A program made the position numbers and the translations under genes. Positions 1 to 5,199 of a stretch of 5,199 nucleotides of DNA are shown in pieces (positions within the stretch are counted from its first letter, which is position 1; each line of letters begins with the position of its first letter). Origin of the DNA: Porticoccaceae bacterium (GTDB lineage Bacteria > Pseudomonadota > Gammaproteobacteria > Pseudomonadales > Porticoccaceae); assembly GCA_003448675.1 (NCBI GenBank), contig DLXZ01000200.1:1-5199 (forward strand), written 5' to 3'. Under the pieces are notes generated by a model. That model was given only the letters and a program-made list of their open reading frames with translations, had not been told where the DNA came from and searched no databases.

Positions 1-2332
1 TTGCTACGGCGGCGGTTATCCTTAAATCCGCAGCCTCCCCCCGTCGTTGGAAACGACGGCCGCCTGTCCCCTGTTCAAGCAATACCCGAGAAAGGTTCCG
101 CTCAAAACGTTGAGCACTATCCAATACTGTTAATTCACCGTGTTTTAATTTCACCGCAAGTGACGAACGCGAAGCCAGAAACATTTTTTGCCTCCGACGA
201 TCACTGAAGAGAAAATTCTCGCTGGCGCCTACAGTACCCACAAATCGCCAATACTGTTGAGTACGGGCATTTGGAGATTCCGCCTTAACCCAACAACCTT
301 TTTTTAGCGAATCTATCTCAGCCAGCGCGGTATCATTTACTTTAGCGGCCAGTTCTCTGAACTCCTGATCGAACTCCCCAGGCAGATTCGTTTCGACGAT
401 TTCCACCAGCACCCGCAAATCGTAATCGTCTGCCTCTTGGGCGTCCGTTTTCTCAAGCATCAAGGGATGAATGTTTTCAGGCCTAAGCTTACCCCGCAAC
501 AGATATTGGCTGATACGATCCTGCCATTGGCTGATATCTTGCGCCTCTTGCCCCTCCTCTACAAGAATAGCCGCCATGGCTCCAAGGATGCGGTCGATTA
601 ACTCTGGATCAACGTCTGCCTGGGATTCAAGACCAAGCAACTGATCCAGAAGGTGAACAGCACCGAGCCACTGCTCCGATTCGAGTCCCGCAGTCGTGAC
701 AGCGTTATACAAAACGCCTGCCCATACCCGCTCTACAAATACGACGATGGCATAACCGAACTGTTTACCCAGGAGGCGCAACTCCAGCAGCTCTTCAACC
801 CGGCGTCGCGCGGTGTTTACTGTTTCCCTTTCATTGGCGTCCAGCAGCAAAATGGCTTCCGCGGATCGTGCAATTTCGCGCTCACTCTCCACGTCCCGCA
901 CAAGCTCGACAAAAACGCGACTGAGCTCTCTGGCGCTCAAGGGGCATCGCTCAAAGCGCTGCACCGCCGCGACCAGACTTTGATACAGACGGTCGGTTTC
1001 GATATTTTCGCTACCTCTTAGCTCCTCAATACATTGCACTATTTCCGCGACCAAGCGTCGAGCCGGGTGATAATCAACTTCCAGCATAGAAGGCTCCGCC
1101 AGTGCGACACGCGCGAAAGGCAGTGCGGTACGCATTAACAACTTGAGCAGGTATTGAGGCAAGGCCATCTCCTCAACAAGGAGCACGTAGAGCGTATCCA
1201 CCAAATCGATAATCGCCTGGTCGCTCTCGTTTAACGCGAAAGTACTGCCCGCTTCTTTTGTTAACAGCTGCGATACCGTTAGCTCGATAGGCTCCGCCTG
1301 CTGAGCTTGGTCACCGGCAGCGGCATTGGGGTCTACGCCATCGCATTGTATAAAGCCGCGCTGCCCTTCGGCGACTCTCTCAAGCAACTCACAGAGAGCA
1401 GGCCTGTCGATTAGCAAGGCACCGCCTAAAGGAGTCACCAGATTGGATTTATCGCGTGTTTTCCCTGACTTCGGTAGTTTTGGTGGACTCGCTATCCTGC
1501 CGAATGCATCACCTCTTTGCATATCGGCGGCAACTTCCACTGCGTGTGCTGATTCGCGGCCAGCGCCTGACTGTCCGGCGGGCTCGAACCCACGGTCGCC
1601 CATTGCTGTCCGCTCCGCGTCGATAGGGACCTCCGGCTCAGAGATCCGTTTGGTTTCATCCGCGGTTTCGATACCCAGACTTTGCAGAAGCTGATCACAC
1701 TGCCCAAGCAGTTCAGGCAAGGTGGCGAGCACCTGCCTTTCATAGGAATCGAGCAACACCAGCTTAGCCTGGTTATCGAGCCGGCAATCACTAAGGGCAT
1801 CCACAAACTGGACACTCAACCGCTCTGGACTCAAAGGTAAGCCCTGCACCGAAATATTTTCCCCCACCAGCCGCGAAAAGCGCTGTTGAAGAGAAACAAG
1901 TGTCGCGCGGCAAGTATTTGCGGAAGCCGCAACCATATTATCCAGCAGGAGCATAGCTTCCCGCTCGGATCCCCCCGGATCGACACCGGGGCGAGCCACG
2001 TCTCGCACTTCTCCCCACCCAGCAGAGTCAGATCCAATGGTGTCAAAAGCGGAAGAAATCGCATTTAACCAGCGGCCACTAACCACAGCCCGATCGTTCC
2101 GAACGGTTTTTATGGCGTCGAAGTACATGCTTTGGACTTCATTATCCTCGCTAGTCTCGGCCAGATCGAAAAACACATCCCCAACGTGGTCGAACAGCTC
2201 ATCCGCCTGGCTGGAAAAGAATTGCAAACTTCGATCCGCAATCATTTTCAACGCAATTGAGCCACCCCTCCGTCGCACTGAAGGGTCGGCATTTGCTTTC
2301 GAACCGTGGGTTTGCTTGTCCAAATCAGTCAT
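1..2332 (-). CDS. DUF1631 family protein, 3' end cut off by window edge
   Basis: Reading the minus strand from the ATG at 2332-2330 gives 777 codons with no stop, running off the left edge. An in-frame TGA lies four codons upstream, so this ATG is the first possible start, although no good Shine-Dalgarno sequence precedes it. The product matches the DUF1631 pattern I know. An N-terminal helical block contains DELFDHVGDVFFDLAE (about residues 44-59) and MYFDAIKTVR (69-78). LPLSPERLSVQFVDAL follows at 165-180. A polar, probably disordered linker spans about 222-300. The core has LPQYLLKLLMRTALPFARVAL (391-411) and HPARRL (422-427). The C-terminal part has a GCWV...WRFVG...ENFLFSDRRRQKMF segment (679-718), the usual small module near the end of these proteins. 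No signal peptide or membrane span is apparent, so a cytoplasmic location is inferred. Function is unknown; homologues are sometimes misnamed thymidine phosphorylase. It is divergent from nadC, as in Pseudomonas. The missing C-terminus is probably short. Confidence 0.85.
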   Translation of the reverse strand, partial: MTDLDKQTHGSKANADPSVRRRGGSIALKMIADRSLQFFSSQADELFDHVGDVFFDLAETSEDNEVQSMYFDAIKTVRNDRAVVSGRWLNAISSAFDTIGSDSAGWGEVRDVARPGVDPGGSEREAMLLLDNMVAASANTCRATLVSLQQRFSRLVGENISVQGLPLSPERLSVQFVDALSDCRLDNQAKLVLLDSYERQVLATLPELLGQCDQLLQSLGIETADETKRISEPEVPIDAERTAMGDRGFEPAGQSGAGRESAHAVEVAADMQRGDAFGRIASPPKLPKSGKTRDKSNLVTPLGGALLIDRPALCELLERVAEGQRGFIQCDGVDPNAAAGDQAQQAEPIELTVSQLLTKEAGSTFALNESDQAIIDLVDTLYVLLVEEMALPQYLLKLLMRTALPFARVALAEPSMLEVDYHPARRLVAEIVQCIEELRGSENIETDRLYQSLVAAVQRFERCPLSARELSRVFVELVRDVESEREIARSAEAILLLDANERETVNTARRRVEELLELRLLGKQFGYAIVVFVERVWAGVLYNAVTTAGLESEQWLGAVHLLDQLLGLESQADVDPELIDRILGAMAAILVEEGQEAQDISQWQDRISQYLLRGKLRPENIHPLMLEKTDAQEADDYDLRVLVEIVETNLPGEFDQEFRELAAKVNDTALAEIDSLKKGCWVKAESPNARTQQYWRFVGTVGASENFLFSDRRRQKMFLASRSSLAVKLKHGELTVLDSAQRFERNLSRVLLEQGTGGRRFQRRGEAADLRITAAVA

Positions 2333-2405
2333 GAAAGTCTGTCAAATGCAAAAACACTACTCACACACGCGAGCGACGTGGAATATTTTTTGTTAATATT
2401 CAAAA

Positions 2406-2414
2406 TGTTATAGT
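2406..2414 (+). promoter_or_regulatory. Candidate distal extended -10 for nadC
   Basis: TGTTATAGT is a TG-N-TATAGT extended -10 element with five of six matches to TATAAT. No convincing -35 lies upstream; the region is a T-rich run at about 2386-2391. If used, transcription would start near 2421, giving a leader of about 170 nt that includes the inverted repeat at 2431-2461. Confidence 0.25.
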
Positions 2415-2416
2415 CA

Positions 2417-2446
2417 ATTCTTATCCAGATGGATTATATATGTCAA
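2417..2446 (-). promoter_or_regulatory. Candidate sigma-70 promoter of the DUF1631 gene
   Basis: On the minus strand a perfect TTGACA -35 box (plus-strand 2441-2446) is followed, after 18 bp, by AAGAAT (plus-strand 2417-2422), which matches the -10 consensus at 4 of 6 positions. Transcription would start near 2410 and leave a leader of roughly 80 nt before the ATG at 2332. A second, weaker TTGACT box lies at plus-strand 2412-2417 but has only a poor -10 partner. The prediction rests on sequence matching alone. Confidence 0.45.
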
Positions 2447-2461
2447 GTAACCATATAATCC
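2431..2461. repeat. Imperfect inverted repeat in divergent promoter region
   Basis: The left arm GGATTATATATG (2431-2442) and the right arm CATATAATCC (2452-2461) are complementary over ten pairs, with one extra TA in the left arm, around a 9-nt centre. The repeat overlaps the TTGACA box of the leftward promoter and lies just downstream of a rightward extended -10 candidate. It could therefore be an operator, or a hairpin near the 5' end of a long nadC leader. No T-run follows it, so it is not a terminator. I do not recognise the binding protein. Confidence 0.5.
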
Positions 2462-2552
2462 AGGATTGCTTTCAATGCTTACCGGCAAATCGTAAACACC
2501 CTCAAGACACTCTCCTGGCCACCCACACCCACGAGAGGCCAACTTTAGCGAT

Positions 2553-2561
2553 TGGTATACT
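2553..2561 (+). promoter_or_regulatory. Candidate proximal extended -10 for nadC
   Basis: TGGTATACT is an extended -10 (TG-N-TATACT, five of six consensus matches). Transcription would begin near 2568, leaving a leader of about 26 nt that carries the GAGGAA ribosome binding site. The -35 region has no recognisable consensus, as is tolerated for extended -10 promoters. It competes with the distal candidate at 2406-2414. Confidence 0.35.
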
Positions 2562-2574
2562 TTTCAGCCTAATC

Positions 2575-2580
2575 GAGGAA
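2575..2580 (+). promoter_or_regulatory. Ribosome binding site bearing on the nadC start
   Basis: GAGGAA is the only Shine-Dalgarno-like sequence ahead of nadC. It ends 13 nt before the GTG at 2594 and 19 nt before the in-frame ATG at 2600. Both spacings are longer than ideal, but the GTG is the better placed. An in-frame TAG at 2582-2584 rules out any start further upstream. Confidence 0.45.
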
Positions 2581-2593
2581 TTAGATAACTATC

Positions 2594-3457
2594 GTGACCA
2601 TGACACTTCAAGAGACAATATCGCTCAACGTCAAGCTGGCGCTGGCCGAGGACTTAGGCAATGGCGATATCACCGCCCAACTGGTGCCGGAAGACAGTAC
2701 CTCGGAAGCCCTTATTGTCGCCAGGGAGGCAGCCGTGATCTGTGGCATTCCCTGGGTTGAGGAAGTGTTCCACCAGCTTGACCCAGGGATTACACTGAGT
2801 TGGACCGTGAACGAAGGTGATGATATTGCCGCCGAGCAAACTGTCTGCGAACTACGGGGCAACTCCCGCCACCTGCTCACCGGTGAACGAACCGCCCTGA
2901 ACTTTTTACAAACCCTGTCAGGCACAGCCACCATTGCCCGCCAGTACGCAAGCCTGGTTGCCGACACCGACATTCGTATCCTGGATACCCGCAAAACCCT
3001 GCCTGGCCTGAGACTAGCGCAAAAATATGCGGTCAAAACAGGCGGCTGCGACAATCACCGCATCGGCCTGTATGACGCCTTCCTGATCAAGGAAAACCAT
3101 ATCGCCGCCTGTGGCGGCATCGAAGAAGCCGTAAGCCGAGCTAGAATCATCGCCCCCGGAAAGCCCGTCGAAGTAGAAGTGGAGAATCTGGAAGAATTCG
3201 AACAAGCCATGTCGGCCAAAGCCGAGCGCGTGATGTTGGACAATTTCAGCGATACACAAATAGAAGCGGCTATTGCCTTGCGCGAACAATATCCAGATAA
3301 ACATCGAATGGAAATTGAAATATCTGGCAATGTGACAGATGCAGAGATACGGCGACTAAAAAGACTTAAAGTGGGTTTTATATCCACTGGGGCGCTGACC
3401 AAACATTGCCGCGCCGTGGATTATTCGATGAGAATCACTGAGCACCCACAAAATTAA
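2594..3457 (+). CDS. nadC: Nicotinate-nucleotide pyrophosphorylase (carboxylating), quinolinate phosphoribosyltransferase
   Basis: This cytoplasmic enzyme converts quinolinate and PRPP to nicotinate mononucleotide, CO2 and pyrophosphate, the step where de novo synthesis feeds into NAD production. The 287-residue product is close to the roughly 280-300 usual for the family. Hallmarks in order (GTG start numbering) are EDLGNGDITAQLVP (19-32), TGERTALNFLQTLSG (96-110), DTRKTLPGLR (131-140, a substrate-binding loop), GGCDNHRIGLYDAFLIKENH (150-169), EVEVENLEE (193-201), MLDNF (214-218), SGNVT (244-248) and STGALTKH (264-271). The N-terminal part forms the open-faced sandwich domain and the rest the alpha/beta barrel. 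No expected catalytic residue appears to be missing. The start is either the GTG at 2594 or the ATG at 2600; only two residues differ. It is divergent from the DUF1631 gene and lies 33 bp upstream of rmlA with no visible terminator between, so read-through into rmlA is possible. Confidence 0.97.
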   Translation: MTMTLQETISLNVKLALAEDLGNGDITAQLVPEDSTSEALIVAREAAVICGIPWVEEVFHQLDPGITLSWTVNEGDDIAAEQTVCELRGNSRHLLTGERTALNFLQTLSGTATIARQYASLVADTDIRILDTRKTLPGLRLAQKYAVKTGGCDNHRIGLYDAFLIKENHIAACGGIEEAVSRARIIAPGKPVEVEVENLEEFEQAMSAKAERVMLDNFSDTQIEAAIALREQYPDKHRMEIEISGNVTDAEIRRLKRLKVGFISTGALTKHCRAVDYSMRITEHPQN

Positions 3458-3490
3458 CACCAGCCTATTTGTTAGGGAGATGCAGTCTCG

Positions 3491-4369
3491 ATGAAAAGAA
3501 AAGGGATATTGATGGCCGGTGGTTCTGGTACGCGATTGTTTCCCGCCACAAGGGTCATAACGAAGCATCTTTTACCAGTCTATGATAAACCAATGGTCTA
3601 TTACCCATTATCAACACTCATGCTGGCCGGCATAAAAGAAGTCCTTATTATTTCAACCCCAAACGACATTCCTCGATATACGGACCTACTCGCTGACGGC
3701 GCTCAATGGGGCATGAATATAGAATATGCCGTTCAAGAAACACCAAACGGCCTGGCTGAAGCTTTTCTAATCGGAGAGTCCTTTCTGGGAGATTCGCCAA
3801 GTGCGTTGATTTTGGGAGACAACATTTTTTATGGCCATTCGTTGGAAAGACTTCTGCGTACAGCCAGCTCACAAGAGCGTGGCGCTACGATATTCGCCTA
3901 TCATGTCAACGACGCTGAAAACTACGGTGTTGTAGAATTTAATAAGGACGGTTTAGCCGTAGGTATCGAAGAAAAACCAATTACACCACGTTCAAACTTC
4001 GCTGTAACCGGCCTATATTTCTATGACAATGATGTAATAAGCTACGCAAAAAATGTAAAGCCGTCATCAAGGAATGAGTTAGAAATCAGCGATATTAATC
4101 GCATGTATATGGAAGATCAGAAGCTGTCCGTACAAATACTAAGACGAGGATATGCCTGGCTGGACACGGGAACACAAGAAAACCTGCTTAAAGCACATCA
4201 ATTTGTACATACTATCGAAGACAGGCAGGGACTTAAAATTTCTTGTCCCGAAGAAATAGCTTATCGAAAAGGATGGATAGATAAAACAGAACTAAAAAAA
4301 TTGGCAGAACCAATGCTGAATAATAGTTATGGTCAATACTTAGCGAGACTAGTGAAGGGGCATTTATAG
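3491..4369 (+). CDS. rmlA: Glucose-1-phosphate thymidylyltransferase
   Basis: RmlA (also called RfbA) joins glucose-1-phosphate and dTTP to give dTDP-glucose and pyrophosphate, the first step towards dTDP-rhamnose and other dTDP-deoxysugars of O-antigens and capsules. The 292-residue protein has the length of E. coli and Pseudomonas RmlA and aligns along its whole length. Visible motifs are GGSGTRLFPAT (10-20, nucleotide-binding loop), KHLLPVYDKPMVYYPLSTLM (25-44), VQETPNGLAEAF (81-92, with the Gln82 and Gly87 that recognise thymine in the Pseudomonas enzyme), LGDNIFYGH (108-116, metal Asp110), YGVVEF (145-150), EEKP (160-163, sugar binding), TGLYFYDND (173-181), ELEISDINR (196-204) and WLDTGT (223-228, metal Asp225). 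An AGGGAGA Shine-Dalgarno at 3474-3480 precedes the ATG by 10 nt. His26 replaces the Gln of the well-studied enzymes. The gene is visibly more A+T-rich than nadC, which suggests a separate origin. Its usual partners rmlB, rmlC and rmlD are not in the window. Confidence 0.96.
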   Translation: MKRKGILMAGGSGTRLFPATRVITKHLLPVYDKPMVYYPLSTLMLAGIKEVLIISTPNDIPRYTDLLADGAQWGMNIEYAVQETPNGLAEAFLIGESFLGDSPSALILGDNIFYGHSLERLLRTASSQERGATIFAYHVNDAENYGVVEFNKDGLAVGIEEKPITPRSNFAVTGLYFYDNDVISYAKNVKPSSRNELEISDINRMYMEDQKLSVQILRRGYAWLDTGTQENLLKAHQFVHTIEDRQGLKISCPEEIAYRKGWIDKTELKKLAEPMLNNSYGQYLARLVKGHL

Positions 4370-4482
4370 AGTATATAAAATAAGCCGCCAATCAACGCAT
4401 TTGATCAAGGATAATGTACAGATGAATGACTTGACTCCGCAAAGTGCGTTATAGTGAACCTGCCAAGAACAATAACCGACTA

Positions 4483-4509
4483 CAGGTGGTATCCGCCTCT
4501 ACCAACCTG
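4483..4509 (+). other. Bulged hairpin of unknown role
   Basis: CAGGTGGTA (4483-4491) pairs with TACCAACCTG (4500-4509) over nine base pairs with one bulged base, closing an 8-nt loop. The bases after it (CTAATTTGC) are not a T-run, so it does not look like an intrinsic terminator. It may be a structured RNA element in a leader or simply chance; sequence alone cannot decide. Confidence 0.35.
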
Positions 4510-4800
4510 CTAATTTGCAATTATATGTTTCACTCCCAGGGTGGATTCTCTCGGAATTTCCCTATGTAGCGAATAACGGGTTATAAGCCAGCTAACCTCA
4601 CCAAAACAATCCGCGAAACCGACAATCGGACAACGAATCAAGTCAAGCAGACCAGCATAGAGAGTTAATCAGAGATTCCCTATAATATATTCAACGTGAA
4701 CCAGAAAACCACTAATCCATACATAACGCTTATCAAACGGAGACATTATCGAGGTTACATAGCAAAAACTCAGCTTGCGTCCCCAATATTTGCCATTTTT

Positions 4801-4828
4801 TTGCTATTGTAGATCAATTCATTATATT
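4801..4828 (+). promoter_or_regulatory. Candidate promoter of the glycosyltransferase gene
   Basis: TTGCTA (4801-4806, four of six -35 matches) is separated by 16 bp from TATATT (4823-4828, five of six -10 matches). A T-run at 4796-4802 overlaps its upstream edge. Transcription would start around 4835, about 20 nt ahead of the ATG at 4855. In an A+T-rich region such matches arise easily by chance. Confidence 0.3.
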
Positions 4829-4854
4829 CGAACTGGATATCGGTAACAAACAAT

Positions 4855-5199
4855 ATGGGTTCACTTTCAGTCGTCATCCCCGTATTCAATGCTGCAGAAT
4901 CACTTGAAAACCTTTGCGATCAATTGATTCGTGCACTTGCAAGCATCTCAGACAATTATGAGATACTATTAATAGATGATGGCAGCAGAGACAAATCATG
5001 GTCAATAATCATTGACTTACAGAAGCACAACCACCGCATTCGCGGTATCAAATTAAGTCGCAACTACGGGCAGCACAACGCTCTACTATGCGGGATAAGA
5101 GCAGCTAGATTTGAAACGATCGTCACAATGGATGACGATCTACAAAACCCGATTAGCGAAGTTCCAAAACTTCTCAATAAGTTAAATGAAGGCTATGAC
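4855..5199 (+). CDS. Family 2 glycosyltransferase, N-terminal part, cut off by window edge
   Basis: From the ATG at 4855 the frame stays open for 115 codons to the window edge. The product begins directly with the first strand of a GT-A fold (LSVVIPVFNAAESLENL, 4-20), as is usual for this family, which supports this start even though no good Shine-Dalgarno sequence precedes it. Further motifs are EILLIDDGSRDKS (36-48, nucleotide-binding aspartates), IKLSRNYGQHNALLCGI (65-81) and VTMDDDLQNP (90-99), whose DDD holds the metal-binding Asp-X-Asp. The RNYGQHNAL and DDDLQNP motifs are typical of the dolichol-phosphate-mannose-synthase-like branch (GtrB/ArnC type), which loads a sugar from a nucleotide donor onto polyprenyl phosphate at the cytoplasmic face of the inner membrane. 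Such proteins usually have C-terminal membrane helices, which would lie beyond the window. The exact donor and acceptor cannot be told. Placement after rmlA suggests a role in surface glycan synthesis. Confidence 0.9.
   Translation, partial: MGSLSVVIPVFNAAESLENLCDQLIRALASISDNYEILLIDDGSRDKSWSIIIDLQKHNHRIRGIKLSRNYGQHNALLCGIRAARFETIVTMDDDLQNPISEVPKLLNKLNEGYD

Larger units (their letters stand above)
4370..4854. other. Long non-coding gap between rmlA and the glycosyltransferase
   Basis: This A+T-rich stretch of 485 bp shows no convincing gene. Only very short open frames occur, none with both a credible start and a family resemblance I know. It holds a bulged hairpin (4483-4509), a small GGTTA/TAACC stem (4579-4597), a possible promoter (ATGACT at 4426-4431, 18 bp, TATAGT at 4450-4455), an isolated TATAAT at 4681-4686 without a -35, and a promoter candidate just before the glycosyltransferase. 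There is no clear rho-independent terminator after rmlA. It may be a long regulatory leader, the site of an undetected small RNA, or the remains of a deleted gene or mobile element. Confidence 0.6.

Noticed and set aside
653..1021. Plus-strand open frames inside 1-2330 (for example 653-1021, 1326-1694 and 2037-2396)
   Set aside because: They lie antisense to the continuous minus-strand DUF1631 reading frame, have no recognisable domains, and are shadows of that gene.
1492..2064. Short minus-strand frames at 1492-1815 and 1831-2064, which might suggest a broken gene
   Set aside because: They are in a different frame from the DUF1631 gene, which reads through this region without a stop or frameshift.
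2521..2532. Tandem ACCCAC ACCCAC
   Set aside because: Only two 6-nt units, with no further copies or symmetric spacing that would suggest a regulator site or CRISPR.
2440..2760. Plus-strand frame of 106 codons starting in the divergent region
   Set aside because: It overlaps the nadC start in another frame, lacks a ribosome binding site and resembles no family. The overlap with a certain gene makes it spurious.
3041..3061. GGCDNHR in NadC where the E. coli enzyme has GGGANHR
   Set aside because: I believe Cys at this position occurs in other gammaproteobacterial NadC proteins, and the Asn-His-Arg residues are kept, so it is probably normal variation.
3480..3494. Four-codon open frame (ATG CAG TCT CGA TGA) whose stop overlaps the rmlA start
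   Set aside because: It lies between the Shine-Dalgarno and the rmlA ATG. It is probably a chance event and cannot be supported as a leader peptide without translation data.
4422..4454. Ten-codon frame with an AAGGA sequence upstream, a possible leader peptide
   Set aside because: Too short and without attenuator-type codon repeats or a following terminator; it also overlaps a promoter-like motif.
4762..4802. T-run after a GCAAA/TTTGC pair, considered as a terminator for rmlA
   Set aside because: The stem has only five A+T-rich pairs with a loop of over 20 nt and sits about 400 bp after rmlA, so it is too weak for an intrinsic terminator.

Overview
The window reads as chromosomal DNA of a gammaproteobacterium, probably a free-living or marine Pseudomonas-like or Cellvibrio/Alteromonas-like lineage. 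The basis is a divergently arranged pair of a DUF1631 protein gene and nadC, a neighbourhood known from Pseudomonas, together with protein sequences closest in my memory to gammaproteobacterial families. I ran no database search, so the taxonomy is an inference.

Layout. From the left edge to 2332, on the minus strand, lies almost all of a DUF1631-family protein gene (777 codons visible, 3' end cut off by the window edge). A 261-bp divergent intergenic region (2333-2593) follows. It holds a consensus-like -35 box for the leftward gene, two extended -10 candidates for the rightward gene, and an imperfect inverted repeat at 2431-2461 that overlaps the leftward promoter. nadC (2594-3457, plus strand) encodes a complete quinolinate phosphoribosyltransferase of NAD biosynthesis. 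Only 33 bp later comes rmlA/rfbA (3491-4369), a complete glucose-1-phosphate thymidylyltransferase that makes dTDP-glucose. A 485-bp stretch without a convincing gene follows (4370-4854), containing a bulged hairpin and candidate promoter elements. The window ends inside a family 2 glycosyltransferase gene (4855 to the right edge).

How the genes relate. The left half is housekeeping: NAD synthesis plus a conserved gammaproteobacterial protein of unknown function. The right half looks like the beginning of a cell-surface polysaccharide locus: RmlA supplies an activated sugar nucleotide, and the GT2 enzyme probably transfers a sugar to a polyprenyl-phosphate or similar lipid acceptor. Base composition drops visibly at the nadC/rmlA boundary: a hand-counted 60-base line in nadC (2641-2700) has 36 G/C, while one in rmlA (4081-4140) has 22. 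This fits a variable, possibly acquired glycan cluster attached to a conserved core locus.

I see no tRNA, rRNA, CRISPR array, complete insertion sequence or clear rho-independent terminator. I also see no clearly novel system. The most worthwhile points are the promoter-overlapping palindrome, the core-to-polysaccharide junction next to nadC, and the long non-coding gap before the glycosyltransferase.
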